Source: Caulobacter sp. UNC279MFTsu5.1
GTDB lineage: Bacteria; Pseudomonadota; Alphaproteobacteria; Caulobacterales; Caulobacteraceae
Assembly: GCF_900114015.1 (NCBI RefSeq)
Contig: NZ_FORN01000005.1
Location: 62,001 to 126,000 of the forward strand
Direction: 5' to 3'
Length of the DNA: 64,000 bases
A model generated the notes under the pieces. The model made no database searches, was not told where the DNA came from, and saw nothing but the letters and a program-made list of their open reading frames with translations. Of this stretch, positions 1-8,180 are shown piece by piece (positions within the stretch are counted from its first letter, which is position 1; each line of letters opens with the position of its first letter). Made by a program: the position numbers and the translations under genes.

Positions 1-744
1 CAGGATGTCGTGCCTGTCGCAGATGGCCCGCAGGCGCTGCAGATAGCCCTCGGGCGGCACCAGCACGCCGGTCGAGCCGGCCACCGGCTCGACGATCACC
101 GCGGCGATGTTGCTGGCGTCGTGCAGGGCGACGATGGCCTCCAGGGCGTCGGCCAGCTCGGCCCCGTTCTTGGGCTGGCCCTGGCTGAACAGGTTGCCGG
201 CCACGCCGTGGGTGTGGGGCAGGTGGTCGACGCCGGTCAGCAGGCCGCCGAAATACATCCGGTTCTTGGGGATGCCGCCCACCGAGATGCCGCCGAAGCC
301 GACGCCGTGATAGCCGCGCTCGCGGCCGATCAGCCGGGTCTTGGTCCCCTTGCCGCGGGCCCGGTGGTAGGCCAGGGCGATCTTCAGGGCGGTGTCGACC
401 GACTCCGAGCCCGAGCCCGTGAAGAAGATGCGGTCCAGGCCCGGCGAGGTGATCTGGGCGATGCGGCTGGCGAAGGCGAAGGCCGCCGGATGGCCCATGT
501 TGAAGCTGGGGGCGTAGTCCATCTCGCCGGCCTGGCGGCGGATCGCCTCGACGATCTTCGAACGGTTATGGCCGGCGTTGACGCACCACAGGCCCGAGGT
601 GGCGTCCAGAACCTGGCGGCCGTCGGGGGTGGCGTAGTGCATGCCCTCGGCGCGGGCCAGCATCCGGGGATGGGCCTTGAAGCGCCGGTTGGGGGTGAAC
701 GGCATCCAGAAGGCGTCGAGGTCGTTGGCGCCGAAATCGGGCAT
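1..744 (-). CDS. Class III omega-amino acid/pyruvate aminotransferase (C-terminal part outside window)
   Basis: The gene starts with ATG at 744 and runs leftwards off the window edge, giving the first 248 residues of a PLP-dependent class III aminotransferase. Visible hallmarks are the N-terminal WMPFTPNR and SGLWCVNAGHNR motifs and the GSGSESVDTALK and YHGVGFGG motifs typical of beta-alanine/omega-amino acid:pyruvate aminotransferases (established family signatures). The catalytic lysine would lie past the edge. It is divergent from the GntR regulator gene, with a 78-base gap holding a palindromic operator. It probably transaminates a polyamine-derived amino compound with pyruvate, but beta-alanine is equally possible; the substrate is inferred from context only. 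Confidence 0.85.
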   Translation of the reverse strand, partial: MPDFGANDLDAFWMPFTPNRRFKAHPRMLARAEGMHYATPDGRQVLDATSGLWCVNAGHNRSKIVEAIRRQAGEMDYAPSFNMGHPAAFAFASRIAQITSPGLDRIFFTGSGSESVDTALKIALAYHRARGKGTKTRLIGRERGYHGVGFGGISVGGIPKNRMYFGGLLTGVDHLPHTHGVAGNLFSQGQPKNGAELADALEAIVALHDASNIAAVIVEPVAGSTGVLVPPEGYLQRLRAICDRHDIL

Positions 745-767
745 GGGGGATCTCCGGAAGGCCTTGC

Positions 768-781
768 ATTGTGATCGCAAT
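768..781. promoter_or_regulatory. Candidate GntR operator 1 (ATTGTGATCGCAAT)
   Basis: This 14-base imperfect palindrome (one mismatch between arms) lies in the divergent gap between the aminotransferase and the GntR regulator gene. A 12/14 match recurs at 1720-1733 in front of the puuC-like gene. Two sites, each next to a promoter region of this locus, support a dedicated repressor site; assignment to this GntR protein is inference. Confidence 0.55.
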
Positions 782-822
782 TGGAGGTCTCTTGTCCACC
801 CCTACCGGAAGAGGAGGCGCGG

Positions 823-1503
823 ATGAGTGAAGCAAAGTCCCGCAAACCCCTCGCCGACAGCCTGGCCGTCCACGACCAGGTCTACGAGGCCATCCGCCAG
901 GCCCTGATCACCGGCCGCATCGCGCCCGGCGTCGGGGTCAGCTTGCGCAGCCTGGCGGCCGAGCTGGGAGTGTCGCCGATGCCGGTGCGCGACGCCGTGC
1001 GGCGATTGGTGGCCGAACGGGCCCTGGCGATCAATCCGGCCAACAAGCGGCTCAGCGTGCCGTCCCTGACCGCCGACCGCCTGGACCAGCTGTCCCAGGC
1101 CCGGCTTTGGATCGAGCCGGAGCTGGCCGCACGCGCCGCGCCCCACGCCGACGCCGCCCTGCTGAAACGCCTGCGCGAACTGGACGCGGCCGTCGACGAC
1201 GCCCTGAAGCTGGGCGACGTCGACGCCTACATGACCGCCAACCACGACTTCCACTTCGCCCTCTACGAGCGGGCCGGGGCCGAGGTGCTGCTGGCCATGG
1301 CCGGCGGGCTGTGGCTGCAGATCGGGCCGTTCATGCGGGTGGTGTTCGGCCGGGTCGGCGCCGACGGCCTGGTCGCCGACCGCCACGCCGAGGCCATGCA
1401 GGCGCTGAAGGCCCACGACGCCGAGGGCGCGCGGCGGGCGATCGCCGCGGACCTGTCGGAGGGCATGGACAAGATGCGCGTGGCGGTGGAGGCGGGACGG
1501 TGA
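823..1503 (+). CDS. GntR-family transcriptional regulator, FCD (FadR) type
   Basis: This 226-residue regulator has an N-terminal winged helix (about residues 15-75, with SLRSLAAELGVSPMPVRDAV as the DNA-reading part). An all-helical FCD ligand domain follows (about 85-215); its NHDFHFALY and RHAEAM motifs carry the usual metal-binding Asp/His residues. I chose ATG 823 because GAGGAGGCG sits just upstream; a TTG at 781 would lie inside the operator. It stands between the divergent aminotransferase and the aldehyde dehydrogenase genes and probably represses the polyamine locus. E. coli uses the unrelated PuuR for the equivalent pathway, so the control here differs. Confidence 0.88.
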   Translation: MSEAKSRKPLADSLAVHDQVYEAIRQALITGRIAPGVGVSLRSLAAELGVSPMPVRDAVRRLVAERALAINPANKRLSVPSLTADRLDQLSQARLWIEPELAARAAPHADAALLKRLRELDAAVDDALKLGDVDAYMTANHDFHFALYERAGAEVLLAMAGGLWLQIGPFMRVVFGRVGADGLVADRHAEAMQALKAHDAEGARRAIAADLSEGMDKMRVAVEAGR

Positions 1504-1510
1504 GCGGCTT

Positions 1511-1646
1511 CTCCTCACCCGCGAAGCGGGGGAGGTGGCGCGATGCGGATACGCATCGTGACGGAGGGGGCGTCGTGCGCGGGCGGACGCCCCCTCCGTC
1601 ACGCCGCTGCGCGACGCGCCACCTCCCCCGTTGCACGGGGGAGGGG
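1511..1646. repeat. Palindromic intergenic repeat, family A
   Basis: Two long inverted arms, each ending in the GACGCCCCCTCCGTCACG / CGTGACGGAGGGGGCGTC type sequence and carrying an internal ACCTCCCCCG hairpin. The same element recurs at 10329, 11338 and 27095. Confidence 0.85.
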
Positions 1647-1695
1647 AAACGGCGCCCAACGGTCAGGCGCCGCCTCTTCGGGTCCCGGCCCGACC

Positions 1696-1733
1696 TTGAC
1701 AGCCGGCCTTTCACCGCAAACTGTGATCACAAT
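1696..1733 (+). promoter_or_regulatory. Candidate promoter with GntR operator 2 for the puuC-like gene
   Basis: TTGACA at 1696-1701 is a good -35 box. The palindrome ACTGTGATCACAAT at 1720-1733 lies where the -10 region and start site would be, which suits repression by occlusion. It matches operator 1 at 12 of 14 bases. The first start codon downstream is GTG 1751. The promoter call is inferred from sequence alone. Confidence 0.5.
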
Positions 1734-1750
1734 TTACAGCGAGACCCCGC

Positions 1751-3238
1751 GTGACCGCCGCCCGTCCGATCGACGCCCTCAAGACCCTGGCCCTGCCCGG
1801 CCGGGCGGTGATCGACGGCGCGCTGGTCGAGGCCGCCTCGGGCATGACGTTCCACAACGTCTCGCCGCGCGACGGCACGGTGCTGAACCAGGTCGCCGCC
1901 TGCCAGGCCGAGGACGTCGACCGCGCTGTCGCCAGCGCCCGCGCCGCCTTCGAGGACGGCCGCTGGCGCGACCAGGGCCCGCGCGCCAAGAAGGCGGTGC
2001 TGTTTCGGCTGGCCGAGCTGATGCAGCGCGACGCCGAGGAACTGGCCCTGCTGGAGAGCGTCGACACCGGCAAGCCGATCCGCGACGCCCGGGCCGTCGA
2101 CGTGCCGCTGGCGATCGGCACCACCCGCTGGTACGCCGAGGCGCTGGACAAGATCTACGGCGAGGTCGGGGCCTCGCCGATCGACCGGTTGAGCTGGGCC
2201 GTGCACGAGCCCCTGGGCGTGATCGGGGCCATCGTGCCGTGGAACTTCCCGCTGCACATGGCGATGTGGAAGGTGGCCCCGGCCCTGGCCATGGGCAATT
2301 CCGTGGTCCTCAAGCCCGCCGAGCAGTCGCCGCTGACCGCCCTGAAGCTGGGCGAGCTGGCCCTGGAGGCGGGCCTGCCGCCGGGCGTGCTGAACGTCGT
2401 TCCCGGCCTGGGCGGCACAGCCGGCGAGGCCCTGGCCCTGTCGATGGACGTCGACATGATCGCCTTCACCGGCTCGGGCCCGGTCGGCCGGCGGCTGATG
2501 GAGTATTCGGCGCGGTCCAATCTCAAGCGCGTGTCGCTGGAGCTGGGCGGCAAGTCGCCCCAGATCGTGTTCGCCGACTGCCAGCACCTGGACGCCGCCG
2601 CGCAGGCCGCCGCCTGGGGGGTGTTCTATAACCAGGGCGAGGTCTGCACCGCCGCCTCGCGCCTGCTGGTGCAGGACTCGATCAAGGACGCCTTCGTCGA
2701 GAAGGTGATCGCCGTGGCCCGGACCATGGTCCCCGGCGACCCGCTGGATCCGGAGACCAGCTTCGGGGCCATGGTCAGCGAGCGGCAGATGAACACCGCC
2801 CTGGACTACATCGCCACCGCCGACAGCCAGGGCGCGCGCCGGCTCCTGGGCGGCCGGCGGGTGCGCCAGGAGAGCGGGGGCTTCTATGTCGAGCCCACCA
2901 TCTTCGACCGGCTGGAGCCCGACCACACCCTGGCCCGCGAGGAGGTGTTCGGCCCGGTGCTGGGGGTGCAGACCTTCAGGGAGCCGGACGAGGCGATCGG
3001 CCTGGCCAACGACACCGTCTACGGCCTGGCCGCCGGCCTGTGGACCTCGGACATCGACCGCGCCCTGACCTCGGCCCGGCGGCTGAAGGCGGGCCTGGTC
3101 TGGATCAACGGCTGGGACGCCTGCGATATCACCATGCCGTTCGGGGGCTTCAAGCAGTCGGGCTTCGGCCGCGACCGCAGCCTTCACGCGTTGCACAAGT
3201 ACGCCGACCTGAAGTCGGTGTCCGTGACGCTGAGGTGA
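1751..3238 (+). CDS. puuC: Gamma-glutamyl-gamma-aminobutyraldehyde dehydrogenase (PuuC-like)
   Basis: This 495-residue NAD(P)-dependent aldehyde dehydrogenase has the full fold. VPWNFPLHMA and KPAEQSP mark the cofactor site, FTGSGPVG the nucleotide-binding turn, Glu264 in ELGGKSP the general base and Cys299 in QGEVCTAASR the nucleophile. PuuC oxidises gamma-glutamyl-gamma-aminobutyraldehyde to gamma-glutamyl-GABA, step three of the Puu pathway; the assignment rests on the family look and on puuA, puuB and puuD homologues nearby. The start is GTG after the second operator-like palindrome. The gabD-like gene follows four bases after the stop, so the two are almost certainly co-transcribed. Another aminoaldehyde dehydrogenase activity cannot be excluded. 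Confidence 0.85.
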   Translation: MTAARPIDALKTLALPGRAVIDGALVEAASGMTFHNVSPRDGTVLNQVAACQAEDVDRAVASARAAFEDGRWRDQGPRAKKAVLFRLAELMQRDAEELALLESVDTGKPIRDARAVDVPLAIGTTRWYAEALDKIYGEVGASPIDRLSWAVHEPLGVIGAIVPWNFPLHMAMWKVAPALAMGNSVVLKPAEQSPLTALKLGELALEAGLPPGVLNVVPGLGGTAGEALALSMDVDMIAFTGSGPVGRRLMEYSARSNLKRVSLELGGKSPQIVFADCQHLDAAAQAAAWGVFYNQGEVCTAASRLLVQDSIKDAFVEKVIAVARTMVPGDPLDPETSFGAMVSERQMNTALDYIATADSQGARRLLGGRRVRQESGGFYVEPTIFDRLEPDHTLAREEVFGPVLGVQTFREPDEAIGLANDTVYGLAAGLWTSDIDRALTSARRLKAGLVWINGWDACDITMPFGGFKQSGFGRDRSLHALHKYADLKSVSVTLR

Positions 3239-3242
3239 TGCC

Positions 3243-4685
3243 ATGACGCTGGAACTTGTCGAAACCGCCGCCTTCATCGACGGCCTGTGGATCGAGAGCG
3301 AGACCACCTTCGCGGTGCTGAACCCGGCCGACGGGGCGGTGATCGCCGAGGTGGCCGACCTGGGCGCGTCGGAGACCAAGGTCGCCATCGAGGCCGCCCA
3401 CCGCGCCTTCCCGGGCTGGGCCGCCAAGACCGCCAAGGCGCGCGGGGCGATCCTGCGCAAATGGTCCGACCTGATGCTGGTCCACGCCGAGGCCCTGGCC
3501 CGGCTGATGACCGCCGAGCAGGGCAAGCCGCTGGCCGAGTCGCGGGGCGAGGTGGCCTACGGCGCGGCGTTCATCGACTGGTTCGCCGACGAGGCCAAGC
3601 GGGCCTACGGCCACACCATCCCGACCCCGATGCCGGGCAAGCGGCTGGTGTCGATCAAACAGCCGGTCGGGGTCTGCGCGGCCATCGCGCCGTGGAACTT
3701 CCCGATCGCCATGATCACCCGCAAGGTCGGCCCGGCCCTGGCCGCGGGCTGCACCGTGGTGGTCAAGCCGGCGGCCGAGACCCCGCTGTGCGCCCTGGCC
3801 ATCGCCCGGCTGGCGGTCGAGGCGGGCGTGCCGGCCGGCGTGCTGAACGTGGTCACCGGCAAGGACAGCGCCGGCATCGGCAAGGCCCTGTGCGACGACG
3901 CCCGCGTGCGCAAGTTGTCGTTCACCGGCTCGACCCCGGTGGGCAAGACGCTCTACGCCCAGTGCGCGGGCACCATGAAGAAGCTGTCGCTGGAGCTGGG
4001 CGGCAACGCGCCGTTCATCGTCTTCGACGACGCCGACCTGGAGGCCGCCGTCGATGGGGCGATCGCCAGCAAGTACCGCAACACCGGCCAGACCTGCGTC
4101 TGCGCCAACCGCCTGCTGGTGCAGGCGGGCATCCACGACGCCTTCGTGGCCCGGCTGACGCAGAAGGTCGCGGCGATGAAGGTCGGGCCTGGGACCGGCG
4201 AGGGCGTGACCATCGGCCCGCTGATCAACGACAAGGCCATCGCCAAGGTCGAGACCCTGGTGCGCGAAGCCGTGGAGCAGGGCGCCAAGGTCACGGTCGG
4301 CGGCGACCGCCATGAGCTGGGCGGCCTGTTCTGGCGGCCCACGGTGCTGACCGGCGCGACGCCCGACATGCGCCTGTTCCAGGAGGAGATCTTCGGCCCG
4401 GTCGCCCCGATCGTGAAGTTCGAGACCGAGGCCGACGCCATCGACCTGGCCAACGCCACGCCGTTCGGCCTGGCCTCCTACTTCTACAGCCGCGACGTCG
4501 CCCGCTGCTGGCGGGTGGCCGAGGCCATCGAGGCGGGGATGGTCGGGATCAACGAGGGCATCATCTCCACCGAGGTGGCGCCGTTCGGCGGGGTCAAGGA
4601 CTCCGGCCTGGGCCGCGAGGGGTCTTCCGAGGGCTTGGACGAGTATCTGGAGACCAAGTACCTGTGCTTTGGCGGGGTGGGATGA
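3243..4685 (+). CDS. gabD: NAD(P)-dependent succinate-semialdehyde dehydrogenase (GabD-like)
   Basis: This 480-residue aldehyde dehydrogenase has IAPWNFPIAMITRK, FTGSTPVGK, Glu251 in ELGGNAP and Cys285 in the NTGQTCVCANR motif typical of GabD proteins (established signature). It converts succinate semialdehyde to succinate, the exit of putrescine carbon into the TCA cycle. It starts four bases after the puuC-like stop. The region after it up to the next gene is filled by two palindromic repeats, so co-transcription with the following aminotransferase is uncertain. Confidence 0.88.
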   Translation: MTLELVETAAFIDGLWIESETTFAVLNPADGAVIAEVADLGASETKVAIEAAHRAFPGWAAKTAKARGAILRKWSDLMLVHAEALARLMTAEQGKPLAESRGEVAYGAAFIDWFADEAKRAYGHTIPTPMPGKRLVSIKQPVGVCAAIAPWNFPIAMITRKVGPALAAGCTVVVKPAAETPLCALAIARLAVEAGVPAGVLNVVTGKDSAGIGKALCDDARVRKLSFTGSTPVGKTLYAQCAGTMKKLSLELGGNAPFIVFDDADLEAAVDGAIASKYRNTGQTCVCANRLLVQAGIHDAFVARLTQKVAAMKVGPGTGEGVTIGPLINDKAIAKVETLVREAVEQGAKVTVGGDRHELGGLFWRPTVLTGATPDMRLFQEEIFGPVAPIVKFETEADAIDLANATPFGLASYFYSRDVARCWRVAEAIEAGMVGINEGIISTEVAPFGGVKDSGLGREGSSEGLDEYLETKYLCFGGVG

Positions 4686-4714
4686 CCAACGGTTCCCGCT
4701 CCACCCTAACCCCC

Positions 4715-4851
4715 GTCATCCTCGGACTTGTTCCGAGGACCCCTCGCGCCGCCGCGCTGTCGTATGGTGGTGAGGGCGCGATCTCACCGCTTCACGGATC
4801 TTTGTTCTTCTCGGTTGAAGCAGGGGTCCTCGGAACAAGTCCGAGGATGAC
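4715..4851. repeat. Palindromic intergenic repeat, family G
   Basis: The long inverted ends GTCATCCTCGGACTTGTTCC and its complement (GGAACAAGTCCGAGGATGAC) enclose about 95 bases. It is the only copy of this family in the window. Confidence 0.8.
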
Positions 4852-4882
4852 GGCTGGTAGGGGAGCGGGTCATTTCAACCCC

Positions 4883-4984
4883 TGTCATCCCGGACAAGCG
4901 CGCAGCGCGCCGATCCGGGACCGACGCGTGAACTCAGAGCTCCCGGCGGTCCCGGGTTTTCGCTTCGCTACGCCCGGGATGACA
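4883..4984. repeat. Palindromic intergenic repeat, family E
   Basis: TGTCATCCCGGAC...CCGGGATGACA ends with inner GCGCGCAGCGCG and CTTCGCTACG segments. Seven copies of this family occur in the window. Confidence 0.85.
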
Positions 4985-5007
4985 ATGTTGGGTGAGGGTG
5001 TCGCTCC

Positions 5008-6372
5008 ATGACCCCCAGCCCCGCCGCCGCCCCGACCCTCTCCGACCTGATCCAAGCCGAGGCCCAGCGCTTCGTCGCCGAGCACCCTCGCTCCTGCGCC
5101 CTGTCGCGGCAGGCGGCGCAGGTCTGGCGGGGCGGGGCGCCGATGCACTGGATGACCGACTGGGCCAGTCCCAGTCCGGTGTTCGCCGCCCAGGGCGTGG
5201 GGGCCCAGGTCACCGACGTCGACGGCCTGCTCTATGACGACTTCTGCCTGGCCGACACGCCGGCCATGTTCGGCCACGGCCAGGAGGCGGTGGCCCGGGC
5301 GATCGCCGACCAGGCCCGGCGCGGGACCGGGTTCATGCTGCCGACCGCCGCGGCGGTGATCGTCGGCCGGCTGCTGGCCGAGCGCTTCGGCTTGCCGCTG
5401 TGGCAGGTGGCGACAACGGCCAGCGACGCCAACCGCGCCGCCATCCGCTGGGCGCGGGCGGTGACCCAGCGGCCGGTGATCCTGGTGTTCGACGGCTGCT
5501 ACCACGGCATGGTCGACGACGCGTTCGTGACGCTGAAGGACGGCCAGCCCGTCATGAAGCCCGGCCTGCTGGGCCAGGTCCACGACCTGACCGTCACCAC
5601 CCGCGTGATCCCGTTCAACGATCCCGAGGCCCTGGCCGCCGCCCTGGCCCCCGGCGACGTCGCCGCCGTGCTGGCCGAGCCGGCCATGACCAATTGCGGG
5701 ATGATCCTGCCGCAGCCGGGCTTCCTGGAGGCGATGCGCGACCTGACCCGCCGGGCCGGGACCCTGCTGGTCATCGACGAGACCCACACGATCTCGACCG
5801 CCCCCGGCGGCTACGCCCGCGCCCATGGCCTCGAGCCGGACATGCTGGTGATCGGCAAGGCCGTCGGCGGCGGCGTGCCGGCCGCGGTCTGGGGCGTGAG
5901 CGCCGAGCTCTCCGAGCGGATGGACGCCGCCGCCGCCCGCGTCGGACCCGGCCAGTCGGGGATCGGCACCACCCTGTCGGGCAACGCCCTGGCCCTGGCC
6001 GCCATGCGGGCCATGCTGTCCGACGTGATGACCGACGCCGCCTACGGGCGGATGCTGGCCGGGGCCGAGCGGCTGATGACCGGCCTGCGCGCGGTGATCG
6101 CCGCCCGCCGCCTACCGTGGTCGGTGGTCCATGTCGGGGCCCGGGTCGAGCTGGTGTTCGCCGCCGCGCCGCCGAAAAACGCCGCCGCGATGCGCGAGGC
6201 GCTGGACGACGAGCTGCGGCATGCGCTTCATCTGTGGCTGATCAACCGAGGGGTGCTGATCGCGCCCTTCCACACCATGATGCTGGTCTCGCCGGTGACG
6301 CAGGACGCGGCGGTGGACCGACTGGTCGCCGCGGTGGACGGGTTCGCGGCGGCGCTGGAGGGGCTGAGCTAA
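5008..6372 (+). CDS. Class III aminotransferase, glutamate-1-semialdehyde aminomutase-like branch
   Basis: This 454-residue fold-type I PLP enzyme has FGHGQEAVARAI near the N-terminus, DGCYHGMVDD in the middle, VIDETHT where most relatives have a DEV motif, and the Schiff-base lysine Lys284 in IGKAVGGGVP. It belongs to the HemL-like group often named 'aspartate aminotransferase family', which acts on varied amino donors. A true heme-pathway HemL is unlikely here, because the gene sits inside a polyamine locus between gabD and a puuA-like gene. A GABA or aminoaldehyde substrate is plausible but unproven. Confidence 0.8.
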   Translation: MTPSPAAAPTLSDLIQAEAQRFVAEHPRSCALSRQAAQVWRGGAPMHWMTDWASPSPVFAAQGVGAQVTDVDGLLYDDFCLADTPAMFGHGQEAVARAIADQARRGTGFMLPTAAAVIVGRLLAERFGLPLWQVATTASDANRAAIRWARAVTQRPVILVFDGCYHGMVDDAFVTLKDGQPVMKPGLLGQVHDLTVTTRVIPFNDPEALAAALAPGDVAAVLAEPAMTNCGMILPQPGFLEAMRDLTRRAGTLLVIDETHTISTAPGGYARAHGLEPDMLVIGKAVGGGVPAAVWGVSAELSERMDAAAARVGPGQSGIGTTLSGNALALAAMRAMLSDVMTDAAYGRMLAGAERLMTGLRAVIAARRLPWSVVHVGARVELVFAAAPPKNAAAMREALDDELRHALHLWLINRGVLIAPFHTMMLVSPVTQDAAVDRLVAAVDGFAAALEGLS

Positions 6373-6393
6373 TGATAGGTGCGCACAGGAACA

Positions 6394-6551
6394 CCCTCTC
6401 CCAGAGGGAGAGGGAGGGGCCCGCCGCGAAGCGGTGGGAGGGTGAGGGGTTACGCTCTTACCGGCGTGCCGGCACGCCGTCGGACACCCTACCCCCTCAC
6501 CCTCCCACGTTCTTCGAACGCGGGCCCCACCCTCTCCCCATGGGAGAGGGG
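6394..6551. repeat. Palindromic intergenic repeat, family F
   Basis: CCCTCTCCC...GGGAGAGGG ends enclose a GGTGAGGGGTTACG / CCCCCTCACCCTCCCAC pair and a CCGGCGTGCCGGCACGCCG centre. Other copies are at 16649, 25643 and 52179. Confidence 0.85.
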
Positions 6552-6568
6552 TTTGGAGGCCGACGCCC

Positions 6569-7954
6569 ATGACGCTCCCTTCGGTCGCCGATCCCCAGGA
6601 GTGCCGCGACTTCCTGGCCGCCCATCCGCAGGTCAAGTACGTCGACGTGTTCTTCACCAGCATGACCGGCGTGCCCCGGGGCAAACGCCTCCGGGTCCAC
6701 GAGCTGCAGGCGATCTACGACTACGGCCGCTTCCTGCCCGGCTCGATCCTGGTGGTCGACACCAACGGCGCCGACTGCGAGGACACCGGCCTGGTCTGGG
6801 AGGACGGCGACGCCGACCGCCGGGCGCGGCCGGTGCCGGGAACCCTGACCCTGGCCCCCTGGCTGGGTCCGGACATGGCCCAGGTGATGCTGTCGCTGTA
6901 CGAGCTGGACGGCGCGCCCAACGACCTGGACCCGCGCCATGTGCTCAAGCGGGTGCTGGACCGCTTCGCCGCCGACGGCCTGACGCCGGTGGCCGCCTGC
7001 GAGCTGGAATATTACCTGGTCGACCAACAGCGCGGCCCGGGCGGCGAGCTGCTGCCGGCCCGTTCCCATCAGACCGGCGAGCGGCCGAGCGGCATCCAGG
7101 TCTACGGCCTGCCGGAACTGGAGGCCCACGCCCCGTTCCTGCGCGAGCTGTGGGACGTCTGCGACGTGCTGGGCGTGCCGCTGGAGGGGGCGATCTCGGA
7201 GTTCGCCCCGGGCCAGGTGGAACTGACCCTCAAGCACAAGCCCGACGCCCTGGAAGCCGCCGACGACGCCCTGCGCTACAAGCGGGCCGCCAAGGGCGTG
7301 GCCCTGCGCCACGGCTGCGAGGCCACCTTCATGGCCAAGCCCTGGGCCGACCAGGCCGGCAACGGCTTCCACGTCCATGTCAGCTTCAACGACGCCGAGG
7401 GCAAGAACCTCTGCGCCGCCGACGATCCCGAGGGCTCGGCCCTGCTGAAGCACGCGATCGGCGGCATGAAGGCGCTGATGGCCGACTGCATGGCGATCCT
7501 GGCCCCCAACGCCAACAGCTATCGCCGCTTCAAGGCCAACAGCTACGCGCCGGTGGCCCCGACCTGGGGCGTCAACAACCGCACGGTGTCCTTGCGCGTG
7601 CCGGCCGGCCCGCCGCCGACCCGGCATGTGGAGCACCGCGTGGCCGGGGCCGACGCCAATCCGTACCTGGTGCTGGCCGCGCTGCTGGCCTGCGCCCACC
7701 ACGGGATCAGCAACCAGATCGATCCGGGCCCGGCGGTGGTCGGCGACGGCTACGCCGCGGCGGCCAAGGAGAAGATCCGCCTGCCGACCGACTGGTACGC
7801 GGCCGTCAACCTGTTCGAGGCCTCCGACGTGCTGCGCGACTATCTGGGCGAGCGGTTCGTGGAGATGTTCGTCTCGGTCAAGCGCACCGAGCAGGCGCGC
7901 TTCGGCGAGGTGGTCACGCAGCTGGATTATGACTGGTATCTGCGCAACGCATGA
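6569..7954 (+). CDS. puuA: Glutamine synthetase-like gamma-glutamylpolyamine synthetase (PuuA-like, copy 1)
   Basis: This 461-residue glutamine-synthetase-fold ligase has a short beta-grasp domain and then the catalytic domain. Motifs include CELEYYLVD (metal-binding Glu), EGAISEFAPGQVELTL, GNGFHVHVSF (ATP/ammonia site) and ANSYRRFKANSYAP. PuuA-type enzymes ligate glutamate to putrescine using ATP. The length fits E. coli PuuA (about 470) and not the classical GlnA adenylylated form. It shares the locus with a second homologue at 15235, so the two may favour different amines. The start follows TTGGAGG just downstream of a family F repeat. Confidence 0.8.
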   Translation: MTLPSVADPQECRDFLAAHPQVKYVDVFFTSMTGVPRGKRLRVHELQAIYDYGRFLPGSILVVDTNGADCEDTGLVWEDGDADRRARPVPGTLTLAPWLGPDMAQVMLSLYELDGAPNDLDPRHVLKRVLDRFAADGLTPVAACELEYYLVDQQRGPGGELLPARSHQTGERPSGIQVYGLPELEAHAPFLRELWDVCDVLGVPLEGAISEFAPGQVELTLKHKPDALEAADDALRYKRAAKGVALRHGCEATFMAKPWADQAGNGFHVHVSFNDAEGKNLCAADDPEGSALLKHAIGGMKALMADCMAILAPNANSYRRFKANSYAPVAPTWGVNNRTVSLRVPAGPPPTRHVEHRVAGADANPYLVLAALLACAHHGISNQIDPGPAVVGDGYAAAAKEKIRLPTDWYAAVNLFEASDVLRDYLGERFVEMFVSVKRTEQARFGEVVTQLDYDWYLRNA

Positions 7955-8011
7955 GGGCGGGGCGTGAAATGTGGAGTTGAAGTGGAATGAGGAAGTAGCC
8001 TGCCTTTTCGT

Positions 8012-8120
8012 TGTCATCCCGGACGAAGCGCGCAGCGCGAAGATCCGGGACCGATGCGTGAACTCAGGCGCTTCCGGCGGTCCCGGATCGGCGGCCCTTC
8101 AGGCCTTGTCCGGGATGACA
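8012..8120. repeat. Palindromic intergenic repeat, family E
   Basis: TGTCATCCCGGAC...GTCCGGGATGACA palindrome, upstream of the potF-like gene. Confidence 0.85.
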
Positions 8121-8180
8121 GGTTCTTTGGGTTGCTGAGATCATCCGTCACCAGACGAATTCAAGGGGAGACACCTAGCC

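Noticed and set aside
4664..5011. Open frame through the two repeats after gabD
   Set aside because: It is built of the family G and E repeat sequence, overlaps the end of gabD, and has no protein-like features.
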